Assembly: GCA_025357875.1 (NCBI GenBank)
Contig: JANYLK010000055.1
Coordinates: 62,001 to 126,000 of the forward strand
Length of the DNA: 64,000 nucleotides
Direction of reading: 5' to 3'
DNA from: Granulicella sp.
GTDB lineage: Bacteria; Acidobacteriota; Terriglobia; Terriglobales; Acidobacteriaceae
In this document: in pieces, positions 21,601 through 30,853 of the stretch
Numbering within the stretch: position 1 is the first letter of the stretch
Layout of the letters: the number at the start of each line of letters is the position of its first letter
Program-made: the position numbers and the translations under genes
Notes under the pieces: generated by a model
Told to the model about the DNA's origin: nothing
The model's input: only the letters and a program-made list of their open reading frames with translations
Database searches by the model: none

Positions 21601-22014
21601 TTAGCGAAGCTCGACTCGGACCCTGGTTCCGGCGGCATCGACGAAAGACACTTCGCGACTCGTCATGGTCACCTCAGGATCGTACTTGCTTCTGCCGATG
21701 CGGACGATGGGGTTAGCAGGAGCGTGGTCGTCGCGGGTAAGACACGCCATCCAGCGAATGCACACCAGATCCGACGGAGTTCCCGGTTTTTGGTCCCAGT
21801 TCTGCAGAATCGTGCGGTATGCCCCGGGCTCCTCTTCCTTCTCCAGCAGGACATCGTTGGAGTAGTTGATGTAGACATGTATTCCGCTCTGCTTCGCTTC
21901 GTTGCGGTAGACCGTCGCCACGGGATCGCGAATAAACACGCGTTGGCGATTGACCAGAATGAATCCCATCATCACGACGAACGCGAGAATCAGAATCGTC
22001 TTCAACATGGGCAC
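21601..22014 (-). CDS. Hypothetical protein with N-terminal TM/signal segment
   Basis: 137 aa ORF, 'MPMLKTILILAFVVMMGFILVN'. Confidence 0.65.
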   Translation of the reverse strand: MPMLKTILILAFVVMMGFILVNRQRVFIRDPVATVYRNEAKQSGIHVYINYSNDVLLEKEEEPGAYRTILQNWDQKPGTPSDLVCIRWMACLTRDDHAPANPIVRIGRSKYDPEVTMTSREVSFVDAAGTRVRVELR

Positions 22015-22103
22015 CTTCTCTTGTGTCTGGATTCGGTGCAGAAAATGGGGTTAGCGATATGTCCCGGGAGCTAAAGCCCGTATTGGGTTTGAACTCGTTG
22101 TGC

Positions 22104-22120
22104 CGGGACTTGAAGTCCCG
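22104..22120. repeat. REP-like palindrome CGGGACTtgaAGTCCCG
   Basis: Perfect inverted repeat in intergenic 22015-22209. Confidence 0.6.
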
Positions 22121-22209
22121 ACCTATCGCAGAAGCTCTTCAGCCTTGCGGTGCAGATTCTGAGAAGCGTGCTTGAAAATCGATCTCGGTGGCCTCAGAGC
22201 AATCTTGGG

Positions 22210-23961
22210 TTACATTTTCTTGCCGGTTTCCTCGTGGTATTCCTGCTCGGTGTTGATCTCCCACAGAGCTTCCTTGTGTACATGCCCGGCGACGATTCCG
22301 TCCACCGCGTGCATTGCGGTCAACATGCTGTGATCCTGGTTGTTGTACTTGTGCATTCCGTTGCGGCCTACCAGGAAGAGGTTTTCGATGCTGTTCGTAA
22401 ACGTCTTGAGCTCGTCGAATCGGTCGTAGGTACCGAAGTATGCAGGATACGTCTTGGGCACGCGTACTACGTGCGCATCGCTGACGTCGGCCGCGTCGAG
22501 AATACCGATCTTCGCAACCTCGGCGATAGCAAACGCTTTTAAATCATCATCGGCCATCTTCCACAGATCGTCGGTGTCGTAACAAAAGTATTCGAGGCCA
22601 ATCCATACTTTGCTCGGATCACTCACCAGGTTCGGGCTCCAGTTGTTGAAGATCTGTAGACGACCCAGCAGCACATCCGGCTCTTGTATATAGATCCATG
22701 TGTCCTTGAGCAGACCACCGTCCGGCTCCGTCACTTTTAGCTTGTCGGCGAGCAGGCCGACCGTGATGAAGTCGCGATATTGCAACCCATCGCTGACTTC
22801 GAGCACATTCGCTGGAATCGCCGTATTCATTGCACGAATTAATTCGCGCATGGGCATCGTCGAGAAGAAGTAGTCGCCTTCGAAAGTACGGCGCTCTCCT
22901 GCGTCGTTGAGCGCTTCGATTGACTCGACCCGCAACTCCGCGCCCTCGGCGAAGTTGAGCTTGTCAACCTTCCAGCCCATGTGAATCTCGCCGCCCTTCT
23001 TCTGGATCAACTCCGCGACGTGTTCCCAAAGCTGGCCCGGCCCAAACTTCGGATACATGAAGCGCTCGATCAGCGAGGTATCGGTTCCCTTCTGCGCGAG
23101 GTCTCCGCTGCGACTCTTTTTGCGGAACATCTTCTTGACGAAGTGCTTGACGGCAGTCGTGAGCGACAGACCCTTGATCCGCTGCGCGCCCCACTCGGCG
23201 GAGATTTCGTGGCACGGCGTTCCCCAGACCTTCTCGGTGTAGCTCTTGAAGAATGTGAGGTAGAGTTCGCGACCGAAGCGGTTGATAAGAAAGTCTTCGA
23301 GGCTCTTCTCCGGCGTGATTTGACGGACGCGCGTTGCCGCATAGCTTGTACCGACGCGGAGCATGCGGACGACGCCGAGGTTCTTCAGCGTGTTGGCAGT
23401 CAGCGTAATCGGATAGTCAAAGAACTTGCGCAGGTAATAGATACGGCTTCGGCGTGGGCGAATCAGCATGACCAGGTCGGGATCGGCCGGCTCCGGCACC
23501 ACGATCGTCTCGACGACGGAGTCCTCGGCGCCATCTTCTTCCGCCTTGGACTGGTCTTCCTCGCCGTCGCCGAGCAGAGGCCCGAGGCCGCGCAGTGGAG
23601 GCTCCTCCAGCAAATGTGCGGGCACAGCGACGACGCGACGCTTACCCTGATAGCTGATCTCGAGCGGCTCTCCATGGGCCCTGCTGTCGGCGGTCTGGGA
23701 CTCCGATGCAGGCGCGCCGGGCACGGAGAGGTCGGGTGGCATCAGGTCCATCCACCACTGCATCACGCGGTCGGATTTGGAGAAGAAGCGGTGACCGCCG
23801 ATGTCCATGCGGTTGCCCTTGTAGCGGATGGTGCGCGAGATGCCCCCGATCTCGTCGCTCGCTTCAAGGACTATGGGAACGATGTCGGAACGCCGGAGCA
23901 GTTCAAGCGCAGCGGTCAAGCCGGCCGGGCCCGCGCCGATGATGATTGCCTTCTTTGCCAT
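22210..23961 (-). CDS. NAD(P)/FAD-dependent oxidoreductase (protoporphyrinogen oxidase / UDP-galactopyranose mutase-like superfamily)
   Basis: '[22 protein letters not shown]...[14 protein letters not shown]' dinucleotide-binding motif; '[12 protein letters not shown]'; '[25 protein letters not shown]'. Confidence 0.9.
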   Translation of the reverse strand: MAKKAIIIGAGPAGLTAALELLRRSDIVPIVLEASDEIGGISRTIRYKGNRMDIGGHRFFSKSDRVMQWWMDLMPPDLSVPGAPASESQTADSRAHGEPLEISYQGKRRVVAVPAHLLEEPPLRGLGPLLGDGEEDQSKAEEDGAEDSVVETIVVPEPADPDLVMLIRPRRSRIYYLRKFFDYPITLTANTLKNLGVVRMLRVGTSYAATRVRQITPEKSLEDFLINRFGRELYLTFFKSYTEKVWGTPCHEISAEWGAQRIKGLSLTTAVKHFVKKMFRKKSRSGDLAQKGTDTSLIERFMYPKFGPGQLWEHVAELIQKKGGEIHMGWKVDKLNFAEGAELRVESIEALNDAGERRTFEGDYFFSTMPMRELIRAMNTAIPANVLEVSDGLQYRDFITVGLLADKLKVTEPDGGLLKDTWIYIQEPDVLLGRLQIFNNWSPNLVSDPSKVWIGLEYFCYDTDDLWKMADDDLKAFAIAEVAKIGILDAADVSDAHVVRVPKTYPAYFGTYDRFDELKTFTNSIENLFLVGRNGMHKYNNQDHSMLTAMHAVDGIVAGHVHKEALWEINTEQEYHEETGKKM

Positions 23962-24027
23962 TCGAATCTAAATCTCTCTAGCTTCAGGCTAAATGAAAGT
24001 TCGCTACCAGGTTGCGCGAAGTGGTCT

Positions 24028-24120
24028 TGTGCGGGCCGAAGGATACCTCAGTTCCGAACTTTATTGATTGTGCGGGCCGAAGCGCACCTCAGTTCCGAAC
24101 GTTATTCATTCTGCGGGCTT
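24028..24120. repeat. Tandem 41-bp repeat, ~2.3 copies
   Basis: tgtgcgggccgaag...cctcagttccgaac(t/g)ttatt(g/c)att at 24028 and 24069, partial copy from 24110. Confidence 0.8.
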
Positions 24121-24192
24121 TACAGATTAGCTTGCGTAGGTTTGACAATCGTAATCGTGAGGCGAATAATCCTTGTCACTTGGAGGTGTCTT

Positions 24193-25134
24193 ATGCGCCT
24201 GCCCAGTTCTATCTTCCCGATTGCAATGAAAGCTCGAAGCACGTACCCGGTTGTGTTGAGTCTCCTGTGCCTATCGGCTGGCTCGTGGCTTGCTCCGCAA
24301 ACGGTTGCCCAGAAGTCTGCTTACTCTCAAGCGAGATTACGGGCGCATGATTCAAATCAGTGGAGGGAGATTGAGGCGCATCTTCCAGACCCGGCTACGG
24401 CAACTCCGCAGTCGCTGGAACTTCAAGCTGACATTCTGCGTGCGAGACGGTTTCCCGACGATGCGTTGGAATTTTACAAGTTCGCCATGGCGCGTGGTGG
24501 GAACGTGACTTCCATGCTGAACAAGATGGGCCTGGCCGAGCTGGAGATGAGGAATGTGCAACTGGCGCGCGCCTACTTTAAGCGTGCGGTGAAATCCAGC
24601 GCCAAGAGCCCCGACGCGTGGAACAACCTGGGCGCAGTGGAATACCTCGACCATGGCGTCGCCGCCGCCATCAACGATTACAAGAAAGCGATCAAGCTGG
24701 ACAAGACGCAGGCGGTCTTCCATGCGAACCTTGCGACGGCATACTTTGAGACACGGGACTTTGGCGCGGCGCGGCGTGAGATGACAGCGGCCCTTCGGCT
24801 TGATTCCGGAATATTCGACAGGGATGTGGGCAGCGGCGGCGTGGAGGCTCACGTGCTGACTTCACAGGACCGGGCACGCTTCGCTTACGAGATGGCGAAG
24901 CTATACGCGCAGAACGGGCAGATCGACCAGATGCTGCATTTGCTGGCGATGGCAAGCGAGTCGGGGATGGATGTGCAACGGGAGATGCGGAAAGATCCGT
25001 CGCTAGCACAGTTTGAGAACGATCCTCGCGTCGTGGTGCTGGTGCATAACGGGCAGATGATGCGGAACGGGCACGCGGCTACAGTGACCGCGTCCAACAA
25101 CAACGGAGCCTTGCCCAAGTCGCTGTCGGAGTAA
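24193..25134 (+). CDS. Tetratricopeptide repeat protein
   Basis: Signal-peptide-like N-terminus 'MRLPSSIFPIAMKARSTYPVVLSLLCLSAGSWLAP'; TPR motifs 'AWNNLGAVEYLDHGVAAAINDYKKAIKLDKTQAVFHANLATAYFE'. Longer track ORF from 22981 is antisense to the oxidoreductase. Confidence 0.85.
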   Translation: MRLPSSIFPIAMKARSTYPVVLSLLCLSAGSWLAPQTVAQKSAYSQARLRAHDSNQWREIEAHLPDPATATPQSLELQADILRARRFPDDALEFYKFAMARGGNVTSMLNKMGLAELEMRNVQLARAYFKRAVKSSAKSPDAWNNLGAVEYLDHGVAAAINDYKKAIKLDKTQAVFHANLATAYFETRDFGAARREMTAALRLDSGIFDRDVGSGGVEAHVLTSQDRARFAYEMAKLYAQNGQIDQMLHLLAMASESGMDVQREMRKDPSLAQFENDPRVVVLVHNGQMMRNGHAATVTASNNNGALPKSLSE

Positions 25135-25166
25135 AGCTGGCCGCGGTTGGCAATGCCCGCGAAGAG

Positions 25167-25382
25167 ATGAAAGAATCGGGCATGGCGAACTTGACTCTGG
25201 TGTACGGAATGCGGCTTCTGCCGGCGGATGAGGTTGCGTCGGTCGGCGAGGCGCCGATTGCCCTGAAGAATGGCCACGAGGCTCACGTGACGATGCATGT
25301 GCTGGAAGGAAGCCGCGAGGCGATCGAGGCACAACTGCGGCTGAGCATCGACGCGTTCTTTGACTTCTACCCCGAGATTTAG
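25167..25382 (+). CDS. Small hypothetical protein
   Basis: 71 aa ORF in a gap between same-strand genes. Confidence 0.45.
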   Translation: MKESGMANLTLVYGMRLLPADEVASVGEAPIALKNGHEAHVTMHVLEGSREAIEAQLRLSIDAFFDFYPEI

Positions 25383-25489
25383 GGCTGCGCGTTTGGGTAA
25401 CAGTATCCACCATAGCTGTGTCAAAACGAGACATGGCTCCGGTTCTTCACGCCTGCTGACGAAATATCAGACAGGAGGCGGGAATTGCC

Positions 25490-26230
25490 ATGGGATCGCG
25501 AATACAAAGACAGGCGTGGGCAACTGGCTTACTGGCGTTGGTGCTGGGGACTGTGCCCGGTGCGGCACAGACGGTCGCTGTGGACACACAAGCGATTCAG
25601 CCCGGTAGCGAAGATGCGCTGCATTCGATGTCGCGAATGGCGGCGGTGATCTTTGCGGGGCGGGTGATCGCGATTCGCCGACATGCGGCGTTCAACGGTG
25701 GGACCGGCGTAGTTGAGATTGAGTTTGCTGTGGACGATGCGATTCGTGGCGTCAACGAGGGCACATATACGCTGCGTGAATGGGGCGGCCTGTGGGCTGC
25801 GGGGTATGAGCCCTTCCGCGTGGGCGAGCGATATCTGATGCTGCTGCATGCTGTCGGCGCTGCGGGGTTGAGCTCTCCGGTGGGTGGAAGCGATGGCACG
25901 ATTCCCATTCGCGGCGGAGGCGGGACGCTGGCGGCTGCTTCAGTGAAGGCTGCGGTGGCGGCCACTTCCGCGACGCCGGACGGCGGGGTGGTGGATCTTC
26001 GCTGGGTTGCGACTCGCGCTACGCGGACGGTCGCATATGTGGCTGAGGTAGTAGCGCATCCGACCTCCGAGCGGGTCACGGTTCAGGCCTATACGGCGGA
26101 TGCGCAGGCCCGGCAGGTGGATGTTTTCGGGCCTTCGACAAAGGACGCTGGTTCAGCGGAGTCTGCCGCTTATCCAACCGTGTTGAAAATGCTCCGGAAT
26201 TGGGACAAGGCCGATTATGTCGCACGCTAA
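25490..26230 (+). CDS. Hypothetical secreted protein
   Basis: Signal peptide ending 'PGAAQ'; 'AAVIFAGRVIAIRR...VEIEFAVDDAIRGVNEGTYTLREWGG'; overlaps next gene by 14 bp. Confidence 0.75.
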   Translation: MGSRIQRQAWATGLLALVLGTVPGAAQTVAVDTQAIQPGSEDALHSMSRMAAVIFAGRVIAIRRHAAFNGGTGVVEIEFAVDDAIRGVNEGTYTLREWGGLWAAGYEPFRVGERYLMLLHAVGAAGLSSPVGGSDGTIPIRGGGGTLAAASVKAAVAATSATPDGGVVDLRWVATRATRTVAYVAEVVAHPTSERVTVQAYTADAQARQVDVFGPSTKDAGSAESAAYPTVLKMLRNWDKADYVAR

Positions 26231-29183
26231 TATCCCGCGAACGGTCTTCGTGATTTACGAAATTCTGCTCGGGCTTTTAATGGCCGCGGCTACGGCCGGT
26301 GCCAGCGGGCCACGGTGGGTTGCGGGTCCGCCATACTTCACCGCGCGCGCAGGCACTCCGGTGGTGTGGTTTACCGCGCAGCCACTTTACTTTACCGATC
26401 CTGGCGATCTGAGTGCGTCCGTGAATCACGCAGCCGCCGATGCGATCGTCGCAGCCGCTGCGGGGGTGTGGAACGTGCCTACTTCGGCCATGGTGGTTAG
26501 CTACGGCGGTGCGATGGCCGAGCATGTAAGCAGCGCAAATGCCTACCTAAGCAGCAACGGGCCGGTGTTTCCGTCGGACATCCAGAGCAGCAACTATGCG
26601 GCGAAACAAATCGCGGTGATCTACGACAGCGACGGCTCAGTAACCGACATGCTGCTGGGTGGAGGTGCGAGTTCACCGGCGGAATGCCGCCAGAATGCGG
26701 TGACTGAAAGTGTTGACTCGATCGTTCCTGCGGGATTGATTCAGCATGCGATCGTGGTGTTGAACGGACGTTGCACCGGGCCCGCTCCGCAACAGCAGTT
26801 GCAGATGCAGTACCAGCTTCAGCGCGCATTCGGACGCGTGCTTGGCCTGGGCTGGTCGCAGACCAACGACAATGTATTCACCGGGATGCCGCAGCCGACC
26901 AACAACCAGGCACTGCATTGGCCGATCATGCATCCGATCGACATCGTGTGCGGGGCGTATACCTATCAATGCCTGCCGAAGCCGTTCACGCTGCGCGACG
27001 ACGATGTGTCGGCGATCTCGCAGCTTTATCCTTATATCAATTTTTCCAATCCAACTCCGCCCCCGCCCCCGCCGGGAAAGATCTGGACTTACACCCAGTC
27101 GAGCCGGGTGAATGGCACGGTGACCTTTCCTACTGGCGAGGGAATGCAGGGCGTGAATGTGGTGGCGCAGCGGCAGCAGGGTGGATGGAACATTCCTGAA
27201 GCGTGGTACGACACGTCGTCAGTGAGTGGATATCAGTTTCAACAGAATGGCGGGAACGCAGTGACGGGGCCGGTTGTCGGGATGGCCGGGAGCATGGGTT
27301 CGACCGACTTGTCGCTTGAGGGATCTTACGATTTGGCGTGGATTCCCGACATTGATCCCGGAGGCGCGCAGAACGGTGCGATGGTGGTGGTGGTAACGAC
27401 CGAGGCGATCAATCCGTTATATACCGGCGCGTACGCGGTGGGGCCCTATGTTGTGGGGGGTGTGACGCCTTCCGGTGCGACGGAGCGCCATCTGCTCAAC
27501 CAATATGCGCTGGAGCCTTATATGACTCCGTGGGCGGCGGTGCAGGGGAACTTCGCGCCCACCGATGCTGCGAGTGGCTGTGCCACTGGCGGCGATGGCG
27601 TGGAATCTTCGCCACTGCCGGTTGCTGCGGACGGTTTGTGGACTGGCGTGCTGTGCGCGCATGGTCATGCGGCATGGTCGAGCTTTGCGACCAAGGCGGG
27701 GCGGACCGCGACGCTCGAAGTCATCGCGCTGGATGAGAGCGGGTTCGCCACTACAGCGAAAGCTATGCCGCTGATCGGGGTGTGGGCGGCGACTGACGCG
27801 ACGGGTGCGCTGCCGACTGTGGCGGCGACGTCTGCGGCGTTCAACACGATCACGCTGGGTATGACGGCGGCGAGCGTAACAACGGCGCAGGCGAAGAGTC
27901 TGCGGTTTGTCATCGCGGATGCGCGCGGCGATGGGCGTCCTGACTTCGCATACCGCGCGCGCATGTTGTACGCGGATGCTATTGAGCCAGCGATCACCAG
28001 CGTGAATGGTGGACAGATCACAATCAGTGGAATGGGCTTTCGCTCGGACAATGTGGTGATGGTGAACGGCGTGGCTGCGGCAGTGTCCAGTTGGAGCTCG
28101 ACCAGTATCGTCGCGGTGGCGCCCGTGAAGAGTGCGTTTCGCGCTAATCCGGCTGGGGCGGTCGACGTCGCGGTGGTCGATCTCTCGACTGGCGGATCGA
28201 CGGTGATGACGGGGGCGCTTCGCTATGGCGGTGTTGCACCGGACTTGATGAGGCTGGTCTCCGCACCTGCGGATTCGCTTGCGGTTGGGACGGTCGCGGC
28301 GACACCGTTCTCCGTGCGTGTGTTGTTGAGCGATGGAGTGACTCCGGTTGTGGGATTACCAGTGACGTTTTCGGTTGCGACTGGAAGCGCGCGGCTTGGA
28401 GCATGCACGGCGACCCCGTGCGTGACGTTGACCGACGCGACCGGCATGGCATCGACCACCGTGATGCCGACCGCGTTCGGCGCCGTGACCATACAGGGGG
28501 CGGCAGTGGGCGCGGTGCAGACGGCTGGATTCTTCTCGGTTCTGCGAGATATCGCAGCGATGAAGTGTGTCGCGTACGTCGCTGCCGGAGCCACCGTCGC
28601 ATGGACTCCGCAGGTGAGCGTTGCGCAGAACGGCGCGGCGGCAGCGGGCACGGTGGTGCAGTGGACAGCTTCTGGCGCGATGAGGCTGGCGCAGGATTTG
28701 AGCGTAGCCAACGCGCTGGGGCTGGCGGAAGTTTTCACTGTTGTAGGGCCTCTTTCGGCAGGTGGGCAGGCGAGCGCGCAGGCATGTGCGTGGACGACGG
28801 TGTGCGCGAACTTCACCGCATTGGGAGTTGATGAACCGGCTTGGCGGTTAGTGGTGATGAACGGTGCGAGGCAGATTGTGGTGGCGACCGGGATGTTCTT
28901 GCCCGTGATTCTGATGGTGACCGATAGCAGCGGCAATCCCGTCGCAGGCGCGCCGGTCGCGGTGTATCAGACAGTCGATGCAGCGAACATGCCTTGTCCA
29001 GCGCGGGGAAGATGTCCGATTGCGCCGGTGCTGGCTGCGTCCCGGGCAGCGGCGATCTCAGACGCAGATGGATTGGTCAGCGTGACTCCGATGCAGATTC
29101 CGGGCGTTGGCGAGGTGACCAACATCGCTGCGGCAGCTGGGACGCAGGGCTTCGTTTCGCTATCCATCGCGCAGCAGCCTTGA
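26217..29183 (+). CDS. Secreted multidomain protein: degenerate matrixin-like domain, IPT/TIG-like and Big_1-like Ig domains
   Basis: 'RAFGRVLGLGWSQTND' aligns to HExGHxLGLGHS; 'WPIMHPID' Met-turn-like; 'LRDDDVSAISQLYPY' resembles matrixin C-terminal 'DDI..I..LYG'; 'AITSVNGGQITISGMGF' (IPT/TIG); 'VRVLLSDGVTPVVGLPVTFSV' (Big_1). Confidence 0.8.
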   Translation: MSHANIPRTVFVIYEILLGLLMAAATAGASGPRWVAGPPYFTARAGTPVVWFTAQPLYFTDPGDLSASVNHAAADAIVAAAAGVWNVPTSAMVVSYGGAMAEHVSSANAYLSSNGPVFPSDIQSSNYAAKQIAVIYDSDGSVTDMLLGGGASSPAECRQNAVTESVDSIVPAGLIQHAIVVLNGRCTGPAPQQQLQMQYQLQRAFGRVLGLGWSQTNDNVFTGMPQPTNNQALHWPIMHPIDIVCGAYTYQCLPKPFTLRDDDVSAISQLYPYINFSNPTPPPPPPGKIWTYTQSSRVNGTVTFPTGEGMQGVNVVAQRQQGGWNIPEAWYDTSSVSGYQFQQNGGNAVTGPVVGMAGSMGSTDLSLEGSYDLAWIPDIDPGGAQNGAMVVVVTTEAINPLYTGAYAVGPYVVGGVTPSGATERHLLNQYALEPYMTPWAAVQGNFAPTDAASGCATGGDGVESSPLPVAADGLWTGVLCAHGHAAWSSFATKAGRTATLEVIALDESGFATTAKAMPLIGVWAATDATGALPTVAATSAAFNTITLGMTAASVTTAQAKSLRFVIADARGDGRPDFAYRARMLYADAIEPAITSVNGGQITISGMGFRSDNVVMVNGVAAAVSSWSSTSIVAVAPVKSAFRANPAGAVDVAVVDLSTGGSTVMTGALRYGGVAPDLMRLVSAPADSLAVGTVAATPFSVRVLLSDGVTPVVGLPVTFSVATGSARLGACTATPCVTLTDATGMASTTVMPTAFGAVTIQGAAVGAVQTAGFFSVLRDIAAMKCVAYVAAGATVAWTPQVSVAQNGAAAAGTVVQWTASGAMRLAQDLSVANALGLAEVFTVVGPLSAGGQASAQACAWTTVCANFTALGVDEPAWRLVVMNGARQIVVATGMFLPVILMVTDSSGNPVAGAPVAVYQTVDAANMPCPARGRCPIAPVLAASRAAAISDADGLVSVTPMQIPGVGEVTNIAAAAGTQGFVSLSIAQQP

Positions 29184-29361
29184 CCATTCTCTAAGCACTG
29201 CGTTTTAGGCCCGAAAGCCCGGATTGCCCCAGACGTTATATCTTGGATAAGGAACGATTGCGATCTCCACCCTCCGGACCCTGGCGCCCGGAGGTCGATT
29301 TGCAATACGGCCAGGTCCGACAGCCAAGGCGCGCTACGAGCCGCACCCGATTTGGAGATGA

Positions 29362-30099
29362 ATGCCAAGAATGACGAAGAAGATTGAGATGGGAATCGAC
29401 TGGTCCGCCAAGGTTCCAATGTACAGCCGAAGAGCTACCCGCCTCGCGGCGATCGGATTGGCCTGCATGCTTCCGGCGACGGCCCGCAATGCACAGGCGC
29501 AGACCAAGCTTGGGCTAGCCGCACCCGTCACCTACGATAATAAATATGAGTTGTACGGCGGCCTGAACTACATGAACTTCAAGGCTGGCGAGAACCTGCC
29601 CAAGCGCATGAATCTTGGCGGCGCAGAGATTGAAGGCACCTGGTGGGTAACGCCGAAGCTGGGCGTGGCGGCAGAATATCGCGGCGGAGCGGGCACCACG
29701 CAGGTCTTCCCCATTGGCAATGCATTTGGCATTCACCGGCCCCTGGTTTACATGAATATGGGCTTGGCCGGCGTGCAGTATCGAGGGCCGAAGAATCAGT
29801 ATGCGGCGCTCAACTACCATGCGCTGGGAGGAATTGCGAGTGGTGTCTTCGACGGCGGAACCCAGGGCGCGGGAGCTACTCCGGGTGCCAGCGCGACTTC
29901 AAATGCGCAGATTGTGGGTCTGTATAACAACCATACGGCGCCGATCGTTGCGCTGGGCGGTAGTCTCGACTTCAACCGCTCGAAGAACTGGGCGTTTCGC
30001 CTGTCGCCGGATTTGATTCTGGAACGCTTCGGCAACGAGACGCGGGAGTTCTTCGCGATCTCCGGCGGCGTTGTCTACCGGTTCCCGTTGAAGAAGTAG
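29362..30099 (+). CDS. Outer-membrane beta-barrel protein
   Basis: Signal peptide ending 'ARNAQAQ'; alternating amphipathic strands; C-terminal '...FAISGGVVYRFPLKK'. Confidence 0.7.
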   Translation: MPRMTKKIEMGIDWSAKVPMYSRRATRLAAIGLACMLPATARNAQAQTKLGLAAPVTYDNKYELYGGLNYMNFKAGENLPKRMNLGGAEIEGTWWVTPKLGVAAEYRGGAGTTQVFPIGNAFGIHRPLVYMNMGLAGVQYRGPKNQYAALNYHALGGIASGVFDGGTQGAGATPGASATSNAQIVGLYNNHTAPIVALGGSLDFNRSKNWAFRLSPDLILERFGNETREFFAISGGVVYRFPLKK

Positions 30100-30124
30100 T
30101 AGTAGTGGGAATTTTCGCTGCGTG

Positions 30125-30170
30125 AGGCAAAGGCAACTACGGAGATTCTGGCTGCGCCAGAATGACGACA
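30125..30170. repeat. REP-like element copy 1 (CAACTAC-GAGATTCT-GCCAGAATGACGA family)
   Basis: caactacggagATTCTGGCtgcGCCAGAATgacgac; relatives at 35212 and 50043. Confidence 0.7.
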
Positions 30171-30188
30171 TTGGCGAGGCAGGTTGCA

Positions 30189-30470
30189 ATGGAAGTGATG
30201 AGAGATGTGCTGCGCGGATCCTTGAGTAAGAGCCTGCGCGGCATTTGCGACGAAGACCGGTTGGCTGCGGCGTGGACGGTAGCGTGCGGATGCGCGATGG
30301 CGGATCGCGGACGAGTGGTTGGCTACGATGCGGGCGTGGTGCGGATCGAGGTGGCCGACGCGGTTTGGTTGCGCCAGATGATCTCGTTACGCAGCGTGTT
30401 GGAGCGCGAGATGGCCCGCATCGCAGGACTGCCGGTGAGCGGCATACGCTTTGAACTACAAAAGGGTTGA
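30189..30470 (+). CDS. DUF721 / DciA-like protein
   Basis: 'LRGSLSKSLRGICDEDRLAAAWTVACG...VVRIEVADAVWLRQMISLRSVLEREMARIAGLPVSGIRFEL'. Confidence 0.75.
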   Translation: MEVMRDVLRGSLSKSLRGICDEDRLAAAWTVACGCAMADRGRVVGYDAGVVRIEVADAVWLRQMISLRSVLEREMARIAGLPVSGIRFELQKG

Positions 30471-30492
30471 GAACCGATAGGAGAAAGTGCGA

Positions 30493-30819
30493 ATGGCTAA
30501 TGCTGCCGGCGTAACCATCGACGAAGTTCTGCGAGTCGCGGAGTTGGCGAACCTCGATCTGACCAGCGAGGAAGTTCCGCGGATGCAGCGCGACTTGAAC
30601 GCCATCCTGGGCCACATCGCGGAGTTGAATGAATTAGACACGACCGGCGTTCCCGCAATGTCGCAAGTCGGCGAAATGCTCGGCACGGCTGCTGAATTGA
30701 CCGGCGCGAGCCTGCGTGTGGATGCGGTGCAGCCATCTCTGAATCGTGCCGCGGTGATGGCTTCGGCGCCGGAGAGTGATGGGCGATTCTTCAAAGTGCC
30801 GAAGGTGATTGAGAGATAG
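30493..30819 (+). CDS. gatC: Asp-tRNA(Asn)/Glu-tRNA(Gln) amidotransferase subunit C
   Basis: '[43 protein letters not shown]' plus gatA immediately downstream. Confidence 0.93.
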   Translation: MANAAGVTIDEVLRVAELANLDLTSEEVPRMQRDLNAILGHIAELNELDTTGVPAMSQVGEMLGTAAELTGASLRVDAVQPSLNRAAVMASAPESDGRFFKVPKVIER

Positions 30820-30853
30820 GTACCAGGTATTAGGTATTAGGTTCGAGGGCGCG

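Noticed and set aside
24028-24120. Possible CRISPR-like repeat
   Set aside because: Units are directly adjacent with no unique spacers, and no cas genes are present.
22981-24192. N-terminal 400 aa of track ORF 22981..25134 (+)
   Set aside because: Antisense to the well-supported FAD oxidoreductase; composition is typical shadow coding. A signal-peptide start at 24193 gives a normal TPR protein.
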